64,000 nucleotides of DNA from Sclerotinia nivalis (Eukaryota; Ascomycota; Leotiomycetes; Helotiales; Sclerotiniaceae), in contig JAPEIS010000005.1 in assembly GCA_029531795.1 (NCBI GenBank), positions 2,044,001 to 2,108,000 of the forward strand, given 5' to 3'. A model generated the notes under the pieces. It saw only the letters and a program-made list of their open reading frames with translations, was not told where the DNA came from and made no database searches. Below are positions 23,910 to 37,000 of this stretch, in pieces. The number at the start of each line of letters is the position of its first letter. Within the stretch, counting starts at the first letter, position 1. The position numbers and the translations under genes were made by a program.

Positions 23910-26900
23910 TTAGGGATTATCATTTTCTATATTTGATGTTTTTTCAAAGTTGGTATTTCGATTGTAATTGTAAGCTGGGCTTTGATTATTATTAATAATT
24001 AATAATAAACCTTTAGTTTTTTTATATATTTGTAATTGTTTTTGAAAATCCGAATCAGTATCTGAATCGTCAATAAAGTTATCGACTGTATTATTATTTG
24101 TATTTGATATAATTATAATCTTTTCTTTATTATCTTGAATTGTATCAATCTTTGATTTAATCTTTTTCTATAACAAACAAATTGTTTCAAAAGATTGTAT
24201 TTCAGATTGGAACTTCCAAATTCGATAAATCTTATTATACAAATCTATCAAGAATATTAGCAAAATATATAGGATCAGAGTAGGTATAAAATTAAAATAC
24301 TTATTGCTTTTATACTCTCAAATCTTTCCAATGTTTTCTTATCGATTTCATTACTATCAAAAGTATAATTCGTTTGCTTTCGAATTGTATATATAATTAT
24401 AGTAGATATAGCTATTATTGTTTCAGAATGAAAAGAATTGAATTTTTATCAATATAATGTACTTCTTTCAATATATCCTTTTGATCTATAAAAGCTATAC
24501 AAGATATTTGATTAATAATAGATTTAAAAAGTATTTTCTTCTATTTGTTTCAGAAAGAATATACTATAAAAATATTAGAATAATAAATATAGTATAGATT
24601 GATATAGATAGCAAAGATAATAAAGATAATAAAGATAATAAGAATAGTAAAGATAGTAAGAATAGGTAGGATGGTAAGGATAAATAGGATAATAAGAATA
24701 ATGAAATCAACGAAAAGTATTTGGAATCTTAGTAATGAGTATAATATAAGAATTAAATTATGAAAATAAATTTGGAGATAACTTTACTATATTATAATTA
24801 GCTTCTAATACTGCCAAATTAATTGCTAGCTTTTTCCAGAATGTCTTATTACGCTTTTCCTTTAAGAATATAAAATTGTTTACAATATCCTGAATTTCTT
24901 TTATAAGGTTTGCTCGATTTTCATTTATATAATCCCGAAATTATTCAAGTTAGTGTTCAATAAAAATATATATTAATTATTGGTAGCCATTTACCTTTCT
25001 TATAATAATATCCATAAAAGGATATTGAATATATTGAGGATCAAATTCTTAATGAAATGCTTGATGTGATTCCTAGTATATTATTATTGTCTTCGATAGA
25101 TTTGGTTCGTTTGTTTCAGGCTAAAGGGTATATCCGATATTATAATTTTTTGTTATAAGAATGTATTTCTAATAATTAAAAGTTTTTATAATAATTTGTA
25201 ATGGAATATCCTTTAGTAGGTTTTGTTTGATTCTTTTTCCTAAATAGCGATTTGTTTCATCTCAACAAAATCATCTAGAATAGCTATTATTATTATTGTT
25301 TGAGAATAGAGTAGCGTTTGATGATTCAAGTGTTAATGATGAAAATGATTCTCAGTGTAATATTTGTATTCGATTGTAGACGATTTTTGGCTTATTGGAT
25401 CGAGATCTTTCTTAAGGGTATACGAAACGAGGTTTTCTGTGAGAATTGGCTGGTGGATGTTGTGTATTTTTTGTTATTGGTTTATTTCGATTATTTGGTA
25501 AGCTTTCAAGTTTTCTTGATTTTTAAGAGATAAGCTTTTATTAAATGATTTGATATATAGTAATAAAAAGGAATGCAAATTATTGAAGTAATATGAATAG
25601 TTCGAATTGTTTTTGGTATTGATTGTATACTCTTTCCCTTTGTAAGTATATTAGAATTATTAAAAGAAAAAGCATTTTCTTTATCTTCATCTTTGAAATC
25701 AGAATTATTGTTGAAGTTCTTATCGAAGTCTTGTTCTATATCATTTTCATTATTATATTGATAATGTTGTCGATCAACTTGAAGTTCATTATCAAGTATA
25801 CTTTCAAATTCAAATCAACTTTGAAAAAATTAAAATATAGATAATTAATAAGTATTATATACCTCCGTTAATTATCTTTCCTTTACGAATTGTATTCTGC
25901 TGAATTTGATTTACATTTCTATATATTAATGATTTTTGTGAAGATAGAATTTCTTATTCGTGAATATACTTATGATTATCCTTTTTTGATTTTTTTTGAT
26001 AGAATTTATATTGCTAGAAAAAGTATATTTAAATTGAAAAACTGAAATTGTATTGATTATTTCGAGTTTTGTTTATTAAAATTGAGATTGAAGAATAAAT
26101 TATAGAGTAAGGTTATTATGAGTTTGAGAATAAGTGTTCGGGTATAAGTGTTCGAACTCTCGAGAAAAAACAAAAATCATATATATAATTGCTTCAAATA
26201 GAATTATATTTTATAAAGGGGTTGACGATTATTGTAATCGATAAAGTCTAGAGTAGAGATTGATAAAATCTAATATCGATGAATGTAAAAGCTATCAATA
26301 TTTAGAAGAGTTTGAATTGTAATAAAAAAGAATATAATGATTATAAATAAAGTAATGATATTATAGAGAATATAATAATTATAAATAATTATATATATAA
26401 ATTGATATCGATTTTGTAAAAGAGGAACAATATATATTTCAGTAGTACTTATTATCTTTTAATGTTCAAAGTTTAAAGCTCAAAATTATATTTAGATAAT
26501 ATTTCGGCGGATTATAGCTTTATTCAATTTCCATCTGATTATTCTAACCAATCTGATTAATCTGATCATCCTTACCATCCTGACCATTTTGATCATTCTG
26601 ATTATCCTGACCATCCTAATTATCCTGATTATCCTGACTATTTTGATTATCCTAATCAATTTGATTATTCTGATCCATTATCTTTTAATATTCAAAATTC
26701 AAGATTATATCCAGGTAATATTTCAGTAGGCTATAGTTTTATTCAATTTCCATCTAACTATCCTAACCAATTTGATCAACCTGATTATCCTTACCATTCT
26801 AATCATTCTGATCATCCTGACTATCCTAACTATTCTGATTATTTTGATTATCTTTATTATCCTGATTATTTTGATCAATCTGACCATTCTGATCCATTAT

Positions 26901-29900
26901 CTTTTAATATTCAAAACTCAAGATCACATTTAGATAATATTTCAGTAAGCTATAGTTTTACTCAATTTCCATTTGATTATCTTAATCAATCTGACCAATC
27001 TGATCATTCTTACCATCCTGACTATCTTAATTATCCTAATTATCCTTACCATTTTTACCATCCTTACTATCCTGATTATCCTGACCATCCTGATCAACCT
27101 GATCAACCTGATCATCCTAATCCATCATCTTTTAATATTCAAAGCTCAAGGTTATATCTAGATAATATTTCAGTAGGCTATAGCTTTACTCAATTTCCAT
27201 TTGATTATCCTAACCAATCTAATCAATCTGATTATTCTGAAGCAATCTCAGTTAGTTTATTCAAGATTGAAAATGAAGAGGTCTAGAAAATCAATGAATA
27301 TAGTATCTGTTAAATATCTAATTCCTGAAAGAATTGATTTGGTGAAAAATGTAGGAGAATTTTGAATAACGATAATAAGATAATCGATTCGAAATATATA
27401 CAATTAAAAGTTAAACAATTGTATGAAAAAAATCGATAAAATCAAAAAAGTGAATTCGATAATTTATCTGTTAGAGAAATTAATTAATATATAATGTATC
27501 AAAAGATCAATAAATCATATATATCTTCAACAAACTCTTTAAATATAAAGGTAAATATGATGGTAATAAGATTTGGCTTGTTATTCAATTTTACAAAATA
27601 TATCAAAGAGTTTCGAAATAAAATAGAATATAATAAATTGATTCGGATTATTATTCTTTAGTGATATAACAGTAATACTTTGTTTATTCGATAATATATA
27701 CTTTTTTTATATTGAAATAGATAACGATAATTTATAGAAATAATAATCTATAAAAATGAATAACAACAATTTATAGATAATATAGATAATAATAATTAAT
27801 AGAAAATTTATAGAATTTGGTTGAGTTTCTATATATAATATTTGAACTTTACTTTTTTGTTGAAATTATTCAATTGAATGTTATTATTGTCGAAAAGATT
27901 ATTGTTAAAGAGATTATCGTTGTTTCTATTGTTATTGTTATCACTGCCACCTTTATAATTGCTTCAATCGCTATTTCAGCCCTTTACTTTATCAACAAAA
28001 TCGAAAGTGTTAATAAAATTGATAATATTGATAATATTGTTTTCGCTATTTGGATATCTACCGTTATAATACCCTTTTTAGTATCAGCCTTTACCTTTCT
28101 CCTTTGTCAATCCAATATTCGTTGTCCTATATCAGTTCGCTATAGATCAATCTTCGATTTCATTATGAGTAATAACAAACCTGAAATAATAATTGCTTCT
28201 TTTTTCTTTCAAAACAATCATTCTCTATTGATACTATTCTGGATGGTTAGGATAACTAGATTGATATATAATAATCGATTAATAAGAATAATTATAAATA
28301 TAATCAAATTTAAATAATATTATTATATCTCAAATACAATAGCATCTTTCTAAGTAACCCTACTGTTTTTTATATTCTGTAAATTTACAATCTTCCTTTT
28401 TAATATTTTATTAATCCCTTTTCTTATATAATTTCGCTTTCGAATCAAATTTTCCTATATATTATCCTCAATAAAATAAAGATAACTATATATCTCTTTA
28501 TTGCAATTTCCAATCCAATTATATCAAGAAAATATTTGAAGCTCATTTGCAACCAAATAATCTGATTCCAATAACGCTATCAATACAATTTCGTTAAATA
28601 TTAATCTAACCTCAAAAAACATCGATATTGCTATTATATATCTGAATTGTTTAGATTTTAAACTTAGATTGTCGATATTTATATAATCATACCAAAGCTC
28701 TAATCTTTTATCAAATTCCTGTGATATTATTACCTTATCAAAAAAGACAATATTTTCTTCAAGGATTTCGAAAATATAAATCATTTATTAATTTTATTTA
28801 GTTTTATTTATAAATTAAAATGATAAAAATGATATTTATTAAATATAAAATTCGAACATCAATATAAAAATAAGATACAAATATCATACAGTATAGCTTG
28901 AAATCCTTAAAATCGGTTTTATCCTTAAATTCATCGATAGATTTCTTCATTACAACAAACTTCCCAGAAGATACTACTATCTCCTTGATATATTTACGAA
29001 AAGGTTTGTTTATATTATTCTATTACTTGAATTCAGTTTTCTCAATTGCTTTTTGATTAATACATTCAATCTACTCTTTCTCTATAAACGCTATATAATT
29101 CTCGTTTTCTAATTTGACGATATCCATCAAAAAAGGAAAATTTGTATACAAACAAAAACGATAATAGTATTGAGCATTTTCTTTTTTCAAAGGAATATAA
29201 TCTTTAAACGATCTAAACTTCGTTTGATGAAGAGCCTTTTATTGATCATTCTATATATTGTATTTCGTATCTTTTTCTTATTTTTATATTTGAAATCGTT
29301 TTTGCTATTTAAGTTTATATTGGCAAAGAAATTTCAGAATATATATTAAAGAGTAATACAATAATCAAACCTTCTTCAAGAAAATTCGATTTAATAATAA
29401 ATCAAAGAGTAATTGCTTCGATAATTAAAAACAATAGATCGATATATTCTTTAAAAACTTTTTTATTTAATATATTATCTTTGATTCTTTTGTTTTATAT
29501 CTTTTCCAATACCAATATCTTAGTATTATCGAAAAACTTCAACGCTTTATAGTTATCCCAAGATAACTATTTCATTCTTATCAGATATTCTACAATATCC
29601 ATTGATCTAAAGGTAATCAAGATACTATTCATCGAATTATAATAAATATTTTCATATTATTTCTCTTCGAAAAATAAATCTTTTAAAACTTGAAGAGTTA
29701 CTGATGTTACCAAATATTCTTTATATACTTCGTCTTTTTATAGAATTGAAATAGTCAATATAATATATTTAATCCATTAATAGATTAATTTCGAGATAAT
29801 TATTATAATTATACCATCTGGGTTCCTTTTTCTTAATATATATAAAAAATTCTGAACTGGAAATTTTTTTTCTCTTTTAAATTTTTCAAAAAGCTGTTTG

Positions 29901-31801
29901 CTTATTGAATGTAATATAGTAATATATACAATACAGCTATTTTGAAGTTTCAGAGTATATATAGATTTCGATGGATCATACGGATCCCTAAGATCAATAT
30001 CAGATATTATATCCGATTTGATTGAAAAGTTCATTATATTTATATTGCTTTTAGTGTTTTTATGAATTACAATGAATTGTATATTCAGTAGATTATTCTT
30101 ATCAAAGAATTTATATTATTCGTTTATCCAATTAATGAACAAACCGAAAAGAATCAGAATAATATAAATCTCAAGGGATAGTTTAAACTTGGATATCTTA
30201 TATACTTTTGTATATAGACAATCCAATCCATATTATTTGTATATTTGATAATTTGATGAACAAATCTGATCTTTTATTTGATCATTTGAAAGATGATTTG
30301 TAGACTTCTATTGAATATCATCTCATATACAATTAATTGTATACTGAAGATAACAAGTGGTATATGATATGAGAGTTTTCCTTAGCTTTATCTTATAAAC
30401 TTGAAAAGTTGATCTAATATCTGAGTTCTATATTATCAAAGTCCGAATAATGTTATAAACTTGATAAGACAAGAAACGATATTTCATTCTATATATTTGT
30501 ACAATAAAATCCGATTTCCTAATATATCGAGGGTGGTGAAGGATATTATATATTATAAATCATTTTTCTTTATCAAATTGTTCACATATTTTGTTTTCGA
30601 ATTGCGTTTATAGTTTTATACTAATAATATCAATACAAACTTTCTTCTATAATTATAAATATTTCTCAAAATCGTTTTGGGATTTGTTTTTCCTTTGTTT
30701 CGGTTCTTTTTTTTTATCAAATATATCTAAAAGCTTATCTTGGAAATAGATAGTTACATTGCGATCAAAGGTAGACTTATAAAGAGAAACAGGAGAACTT
30801 GGGTATAATATCAAATAATCATTATTTGGTACACTTGTTGATTTATAGCTATCATCTATAAATTTGAATGAATTATTACTTTCGTTATTTATATCATAGA
30901 ATACATTTCGATTTCGATTTTGATCTCTTTTCTTCTTTTACTGATTTACTAATCTTTTGGTTTGGATTTTCTTTATCAATGAGATAATATTCGAATCTTT
31001 TTTTTCATCGTTAGATTTTCGATCATTTTAAACTGATTTCGAATTGTAGTCTGCGAGATTCAAACTACCAGTATTTGTTTTTATTGAATCAGAAAGACTA
31101 TATTGGGATAATGTTTAGCTGATAGTATTTATAGATAATAAAGACGAATCTTTAGATTATATTATTAAATCGATAACGGATAAATCATTATTAAGGGCAA
31201 TTTGAATAATACAGCAGAAATTGTTAGAAAATTCGATCTTTATCAATTCAGATACTGATTTTATATCATCCGGATTTTTGATAGTAAGTATATATACTAT
31301 CAATCTTTCAGTATCAGAATTAAATCTAATTCGACTTTCGTTTGAATCTTTAAGAGTATCCTTCAATCTTTGAAAATCAAAATCAGGATTTTGTAACTCG
31401 ATTAATGGTATATTGGAAGATTCTTACCGGCGAAAAGTAATCAGGTATTCCTTGTAATTTCTATTTGGATTTTGATCATAACGAATATATATTGGGATTT
31501 TGTTTGCTATATTCAAAGAAAAAGAAGCTTGGTATTTGAGATTAAAATTAGAAAAAGAAAGGATTACTTTTTTGATAAAGAAAGATTCGATAGAATTTTT
31601 ATTTGTATCTTTTCGATTATCTTTTCGAATTAAATTACTCTTTACTTGATATATAATATATCGAAGATTATTATCAATCCATTTATCATATATAACATCA
31701 ATACTTTCAAACGAATTTCGAATTTGAGTTTCTATACAAATGTATTCTCTGAATACTACTATTAAATATACAAACAAATCCTCTTCGTATCTAAAATTCA
31801 T
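23910..31801 (-). pseudogene. unidentified passenger gene relic(s) of Element C, Asn/Gln/Asp-rich
   Basis: Minus-strand coding character is visible in blocks along nearly 8 kb. The blocks are separated by stops explicable as CAA/CAG to TAA/TAG. The most upstream block starts with Met at 31801 (125 codons open, basic/Tyr-rich). Further blocks lie at 31366-31157, 30034-29777 (containing a run Arg-Lys-Arg-Asn-Pro-Asp-Gly) and 28784-28524. Downstream the sequence becomes Asn- and Asp-rich (about 28000 and 25850-25600), passes through four in-frame 73/76-codon repeats (26454-27260) and ends with an acidic tail (Asp-Asp-Ser-Asp-Thr-Asp-Ser-Asp) and a stop at 23910. I recognise no domain. It may be one very large gene or two or three genes. 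It is divergently oriented to the transposase, so an accessory transposition protein or cargo are both possible. Confidence 0.45.
26454..27260 (-). repeat. four tandem repeats of 219-228 bp, in frame on the minus strand
   Basis: The marker TTCAATTT (or CTCAATTT) recurs at 26523, 26742, 26961 and 27189, spacing 219, 219 and 228 bases, i.e. 73, 73 and 76 codons. On the minus strand each unit reads as a Gln/Asp/Asn/Gly tripeptide region followed by a conserved segment of the type Met-Glu-Ile-Glu..Tyr..Lys-Tyr-Tyr-Leu. The only stops I see in that frame come from Gln codons. The 9-base subunits preserve the frame whatever their number. Confidence 0.85.
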
Positions 31802-32218
31802 ATCTTTATTTAATATCCGTTTATAAAACTCAAATTCGACAAAAAATATCTTTTAACATATAATATACTATCTTGTGAATTAACTCTGATTGATTTCTAA
31901 ACCCATAAAAGCAATCGGAATACTAAGATTATTCTTTGTATATAGATCTATTGGATACTTTTTATAAAAACTTCTTAATTGAAATATAATAATTCCGTTT
32001 ATAGATTTTATAGATTTGAAGATTGAGTTTGAAATGATTTTAGAATTCCTAATCTAAAAAGAATGAAGAATAAAGTTTTTTGAAAATATACAATAATTTA
32101 GATATTGTTTTAAAAGACAAAATAATACAATAATAGAAAAGAGTAAAGTAGAAAAGAAAAGAAAAGTTATAAATTTGAATAATAAAATTGAAAAGATTAT
32201 TTATTTATTTATATAAGC

Positions 32219-32381
32219 AAAGGTTGTACAGTAAGGATAACGATAGTAAGAGTAGCAAGGGATTATTATTGGTAAGTAAGTAACGATAATAAGGATGATA
32301 AAGATGATAAGGATGATTGATAAAGTTGGTAAGGTTAATAAAGATAGTAAGAATGATCAGGATGATAAGGATAGTAAGGAT
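32219..32381 (+). repeat. purine-rich minisatellite, left of the LINE
   Basis: Variants of AAGGATGAT/AAGGATAGT; its last 16 bases TAAGGATAGTAAGGAT are duplicated on the far side of the LINE. Confidence 0.75.
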
Positions 32382-33747
32382 TTGATTTGATTTGATTTGA
32401 TATATTTATCGTCATAGGCCGTAGGCCACACGTGCTTGCACGTGTAAACCTTTGCCATCTATTCCAGTTTTTGAACAAATGACGCCCGGGGGAGGCCCCC
32501 AGGTGGTATGCTAGCTAGCTAGATTATATACATTTTCAGGGGTACTAGGGCAGGGTTTACATGATTGCCGTCGTATAATTGAGCAAAGCTTTTAAAGCTT
32601 GAAATGCATTCGTAGTCTGCTTCGTCTACTGGATCATTAACTCTTGATCCCTCTCCCGATCCCCTCATACGTTGAAATTTTTTTTTTTGAAAAATAAATA
32701 ATAAAATAATAATAAAATAATGAAAGGGGGATTGATCAATTTTTAATATATTGACCAAAAGAATTGATCAAATTGATCAAATTGATCAGAATTGGCCAAT
32801 TGAATTGATCAAATTGAACGAATTGATCTAATTGACTATATGAACAGAAAACCGAGATTTTTAATCGTTATCCTGGTTATTCTGATTGTTGAAAGGGTGA
32901 CGCAGGTATATATTGTATTGGAAATTAGTTATTTCCAATTATTCTGTAAGTTTGATTATACTAGTGGATGTGCTTAGAAGTCAAGGGATGGTTTCAAAAG
33001 GGGGGTTTTTTGAAAGTGTTTTGTATGTTTTGTCAATTTTACAAAAGAAGAAGTGTAAGGGGGTCTTTCTTTTTCTGTAAGTGTAAAGAGTATATACTTT
33101 GGGGTGATAGAATCGTTTGTGATAGATTGCGAAGTCTTTATATTGGGATTTGATTGTTAGTATATAATCCAATATAGCTTTTTTTATAGAGAATAATGCT
33201 GGTTTTTTTATATAGATAATGAATAGATCCTTATAGTATTGGGGACTTGTAGTATTCCATAATTGTATATTTGCTAGTTTGGTATTTGTCTTTGTTAATC
33301 GTTTCAGAGAAGCTAAAGTGTAGATTGGATTAGAGGAAAATAGAAGAGCTGTTTTTTCTTTTGCAATTTTGTTAGTGGCCTCATTCCCAGGGATATTGAG
33401 ATGCTCTGGGACCTATCGGATATAGATCGCTCTAGGCGGAAGATGTAGTGATCGAGGTCTGGAGGCCTATATTTGTGTGAGATCTGCGAATTCTTTAAAA
33501 ACAGATTGAGAGGACCCATTGAAATAGGATCCTAATCGTAGTATCACTTCGTAATTATCAAGGAAAATCCAAAGATCTGAAGCTAGTCCTGTATGGAGGG
33601 AAGCTATAGCAGCTTTGGCTCCATATAATGCTGCAATTGCTTCTGCATCAAAGACCTCTGCATTCGAGCCTAATGAAAAGGAATGTCGAATTATCTGTGT
33701 TTCGAATTGAGTTACAATATACCCGCCTCCTGTAGCCCCAGATGGCT
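32382..33747 (-). mobile_element. 5'-truncated Tad1-like LINE inserted in the minisatellite
   Basis: The minus-strand insert is 1,366 bases. It is flanked by the 16-base direct repeat TAAGGATAGTAAGGAT (32366-32381 and 33748-33763) and ends in a (TCAAA)n tail at 32382-32400, as expected for target-primed reverse transcription. Only the last part of ORF2 and a 3' untranslated region are present. The 3' region contains AATTGATCA repeats (32756-32830) and a GC-rich stretch with palindromic CGTGCTTGCACG. Composition is nearer to normal than the surroundings, so it is a late arrival. The 16-base repeat lies in a minisatellite, so part of the match could be chance. Confidence 0.8.
32980..33747 (-). 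pseudogene. RNase H domain and C terminus of the LINE ORF2
   Basis: Frame open from 33747 to about 32980 except for three stops. It reads as the RNase H domain of Tad/I-type LINEs: Gly-Gly-Gly-Tyr at the start, then Asn-Ala-Glu-Val-Phe-Asp-Ala-Glu-Ala with the catalytic Glu. Phe-Leu-Asp-Asn follows, then His-Leu-Asn-Ile-Pro-Gly-Asn-Glu, in which the last catalytic Asp of the family is Asn. The tail is typical of the family: Leu-Trp-Asn-Thr, Tyr-Tyr-Lys-Asp, then a Thr-Pro-Leu-His-Phe-Phe-Phe-Cys remnant of a Cys/His motif. The reverse transcriptase and endonuclease are absent because of 5' truncation. Confidence 0.88.
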
Positions 33748-33763
33748 TAAGGATAGTAAGGAT

Positions 33764-34000
33764 GGTAAGGATGGTAAGGATGATAAGGATAATAAGAATG
33801 ATAATGATGATTAGTAAGAATGGTAAGGATGGTAAAGATGATTGATAAGGATGATAAGGATGGTCAGAATGATCAAATGGAAATTGAGTAAACCTGATTA
33901 GTAAGATTGATAAAGATAATAAAACGGATAAGAATGATAAGAATAATAAAGATAATATAAAGATAGTAATAAGAATAATAATTTCGATCTTGAAGCTTAC
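33764..34000 (+). repeat. purine-rich minisatellite, right of the LINE
   Basis: Continues the array at 32219-32381 after removal of the LINE. At about 33865-33890 it contains the segment GATCAAATGGAAATTGAG that also ends each large repeat at 26454-27260, here in the opposite orientation. Confidence 0.75.
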
Positions 34001-34033
34001 TTTTAATAATCCTAACTTGAAGTTTATTTATAA

Positions 34034-37000
34034 TTGATAAACAATATTATACCTTATAGTTTATATTGCTTTTATTGTTCAATTCGTATTCAAAATACTC
34101 ATAATCTTATTATTCATAAAAACAAATATACTGTTAAACAATGTATTATTCAAAAATCAGTTAATATAACAAATCTCTTCGAATCCGATTTACGAAATAC
34201 AAAGAGATATACACCAACAATATCTAACCAAACTATTGCCCTTTCAGAAGCTCCTAAAGAATCTATACTAGATCCATTATCAATAATCGAAGCTGAAAAC
34301 GAATTGCCGTTTATTCTAGATGGGGAAGATATCGAAAACAAAGTTTTATATACAAAGGATATATAAGATAATATCTTTGATTGATTTGATAAGAACTTTA
34401 AGGATATATTGAATACAGGTATAGTATTAGATTTCCTTATATCTTAAAGGAATACTGATTAATAAAGCTATCAATAGAATCTTCGATCTCAATAGATATT
34501 AACGAAACCAATTCAGAAGAAATAAATGATACGGAATTTGAATCTGTATTTCAATTATCAATTCCTTTTGAATCTATCGAGTTGCTTCGAGGTCAATAAT
34601 ATATAACAATTGATAGTGAAAACCTAGATAACGATATCTAGTTAAACGATAATAATACTCAAGAATCAATATCCTTTTGTATATTAAGTTATACCGAAGA
34701 ATTTATATCTATAATATAAAAACAAGTTATACAAATATTCGATATAAATGTAATTGATCTCGATTCACGTTAAAACTTATAGATTCAATCTTTTCCATTA
34801 AAAGAGAATCTATAGGCTTCTTTTTCGTTAATATAAAGCTTTGTGATATATTTTTGGTAGTTGTGTATTGGATCTACAAAAGATATTATAAATGATTTTC
34901 TGTAAGATCCTTTATTTAAAGATATAACGAATATCAAAAATTATAACGAATTTCTTGAAAAAACTATTAATAATCTTTATGAAATTCCAAATGAAAACAA
35001 TTGGTATAAATCAGAATTCAAAATCGAATACAATAGTATAAATCTATTTATTCCCTTATAAAAATTTATATATCGAAATATATTGGATTGTATTCGCTTT
35101 CTTTTTGGATATCGATTATTCGTAAAGGGGTTAATATAGACTTCAATTTATCAATATAATGGTCTGGGGAAGAGGATGTATAACGAAATGTATATAAAGG
35201 ATTGATAATGAGAAATATAAATGAAGCTTCTATATAATACAATTATTATATCAATTATTATCTCAACAGATAAGATTGCTATAATAAAACTGCGAGGAGA
35301 TTTAGTTGTATAATCAATCTATATTATTATAGGGAACCTGAATAATAATCTATATCGATAATAGAAAGTTCCAAGTAAATTATTTCTTAGCTTTTTTTCA
35401 GTTATTAAAAAGTTAATTAAAATAATAGATTAAAAAGTTGTTAAAAATGTAAAGGTTCAACTATATTATATATTTATAGGGATAATATTAGCTTGTTTGT
35501 TGTTCTTTTCCTTAATTAAAAAGCTTTATATATTAATTTCTAAAAAGTATTCGAGAAATTAACAAAATCTAAATCATTTATATATTACATTAATAGAAAC
35601 ATTTGTTAATGTTATTCAATACTAATTAATATTATTGCTAACTATAAAAAACAAACTTTAATCACTGATATTAAAATTGGTATGCAATATATCATTTGCC
35701 AAATCCCATTATCAATTCGAAGAGATCTTTCTAAAAGATATCCTTTTCGAATATACAATCAAATACAAAGCTAAATCAATAAACAACAACAAAACAATAT
35801 TGAAAAATGAAACGAGAATTAGATTTATAAAACTTCCAATTTTGTATAACGGTATCTATTTATCAATATTCATGAATATATAATAATCAATATATTCCAT
35901 CAAGTTCAAAAAGGATTAGTTTCGGATTTGCTTATCTAATTACAAGCTTTCTTCACCGATTTATATTCAGGAGTATATCAAATTAAAGTTCGATTGAAGG
36001 AAAAGCAATAAAGAATCAAAGATTCAAGTATTCTATCTTTTGAAGATAATATTGAGGCTGAAAAGTTCGATATTAGGTTTCGGTAAGTTTTTTATTTTAT
36101 TGATCTTAAGTATTTCTTATACTTTAGTTAAATTGTATAATGGATTAAGGGAAAGGAGAAAGATATTATATAGATACTTTTCTTTATAATAATACTCCTT
36201 TTAGAAAAGGTTATTCCAATTATATTAATATATACTAAAGCTATAATAGATTTTGCAATACAGATCTTTATACAATCATTTGATAATGATACTCTTCAAT
36301 ACCTAGCTTATGTTTTAGATCGAATCGATAAAATAAAATATACTTTCCGAAAATATCGATCGAAGAATGGAAATCATTTACTATATTGGAATTATCCGAA
36401 GTTTCATATTTTGATACATTATATAAATTGTATTCAGCGATTTGATACTTTAAAGGGATTCAATATTGAAATAATAAAAGCTACTTATAAATATTTAATA
36501 AAGGTTTTTTTTGATCGAACAAATAAAAATACAATATATCTATATTAGATTACAAAGTATAATATTCGTTTAACAAATTTTCAAACGATAGAGAATATTA
36601 TCTTATATACTCAATATATTATTATCAATCTTGATCTAGATTCAAAGAAATACTAAACAATTCGAATAATAATAGCTTTGCTTCTTTTTGAATAGTTTCA
36701 GATTCCTTTATTACCATTATCAATATTCACTATACAGAGCCATACTACTTATTTGTATACAAGGAATACAATTATTGTAATTATAATTAAGGCAAATCTG
36801 AAACTCCCCGATTTTGCTACTGCAATAGCAACTTTTATATACTAAATACAAAATGAAAATAACTTTGATAACTCTTGAATTGCAAATATTATACAGAATA
36901 GCTATAAACAATTTGATTATCAAGATCAAGATATTTCGTAGATCAAAAATTTCCCGATTCAATTCTATAGAGCATTGATATACTGGAAACGAAATGGGAA

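Noticed and set aside
27817..28317. 166-codon plus-strand frame with membrane-like hydrophobic segments
   Set aside because: The opposite strand reads as the Asn-rich part of the passenger relic; AAT/AAC codons reverse into ATT/GTT, giving false hydrophobic stretches.
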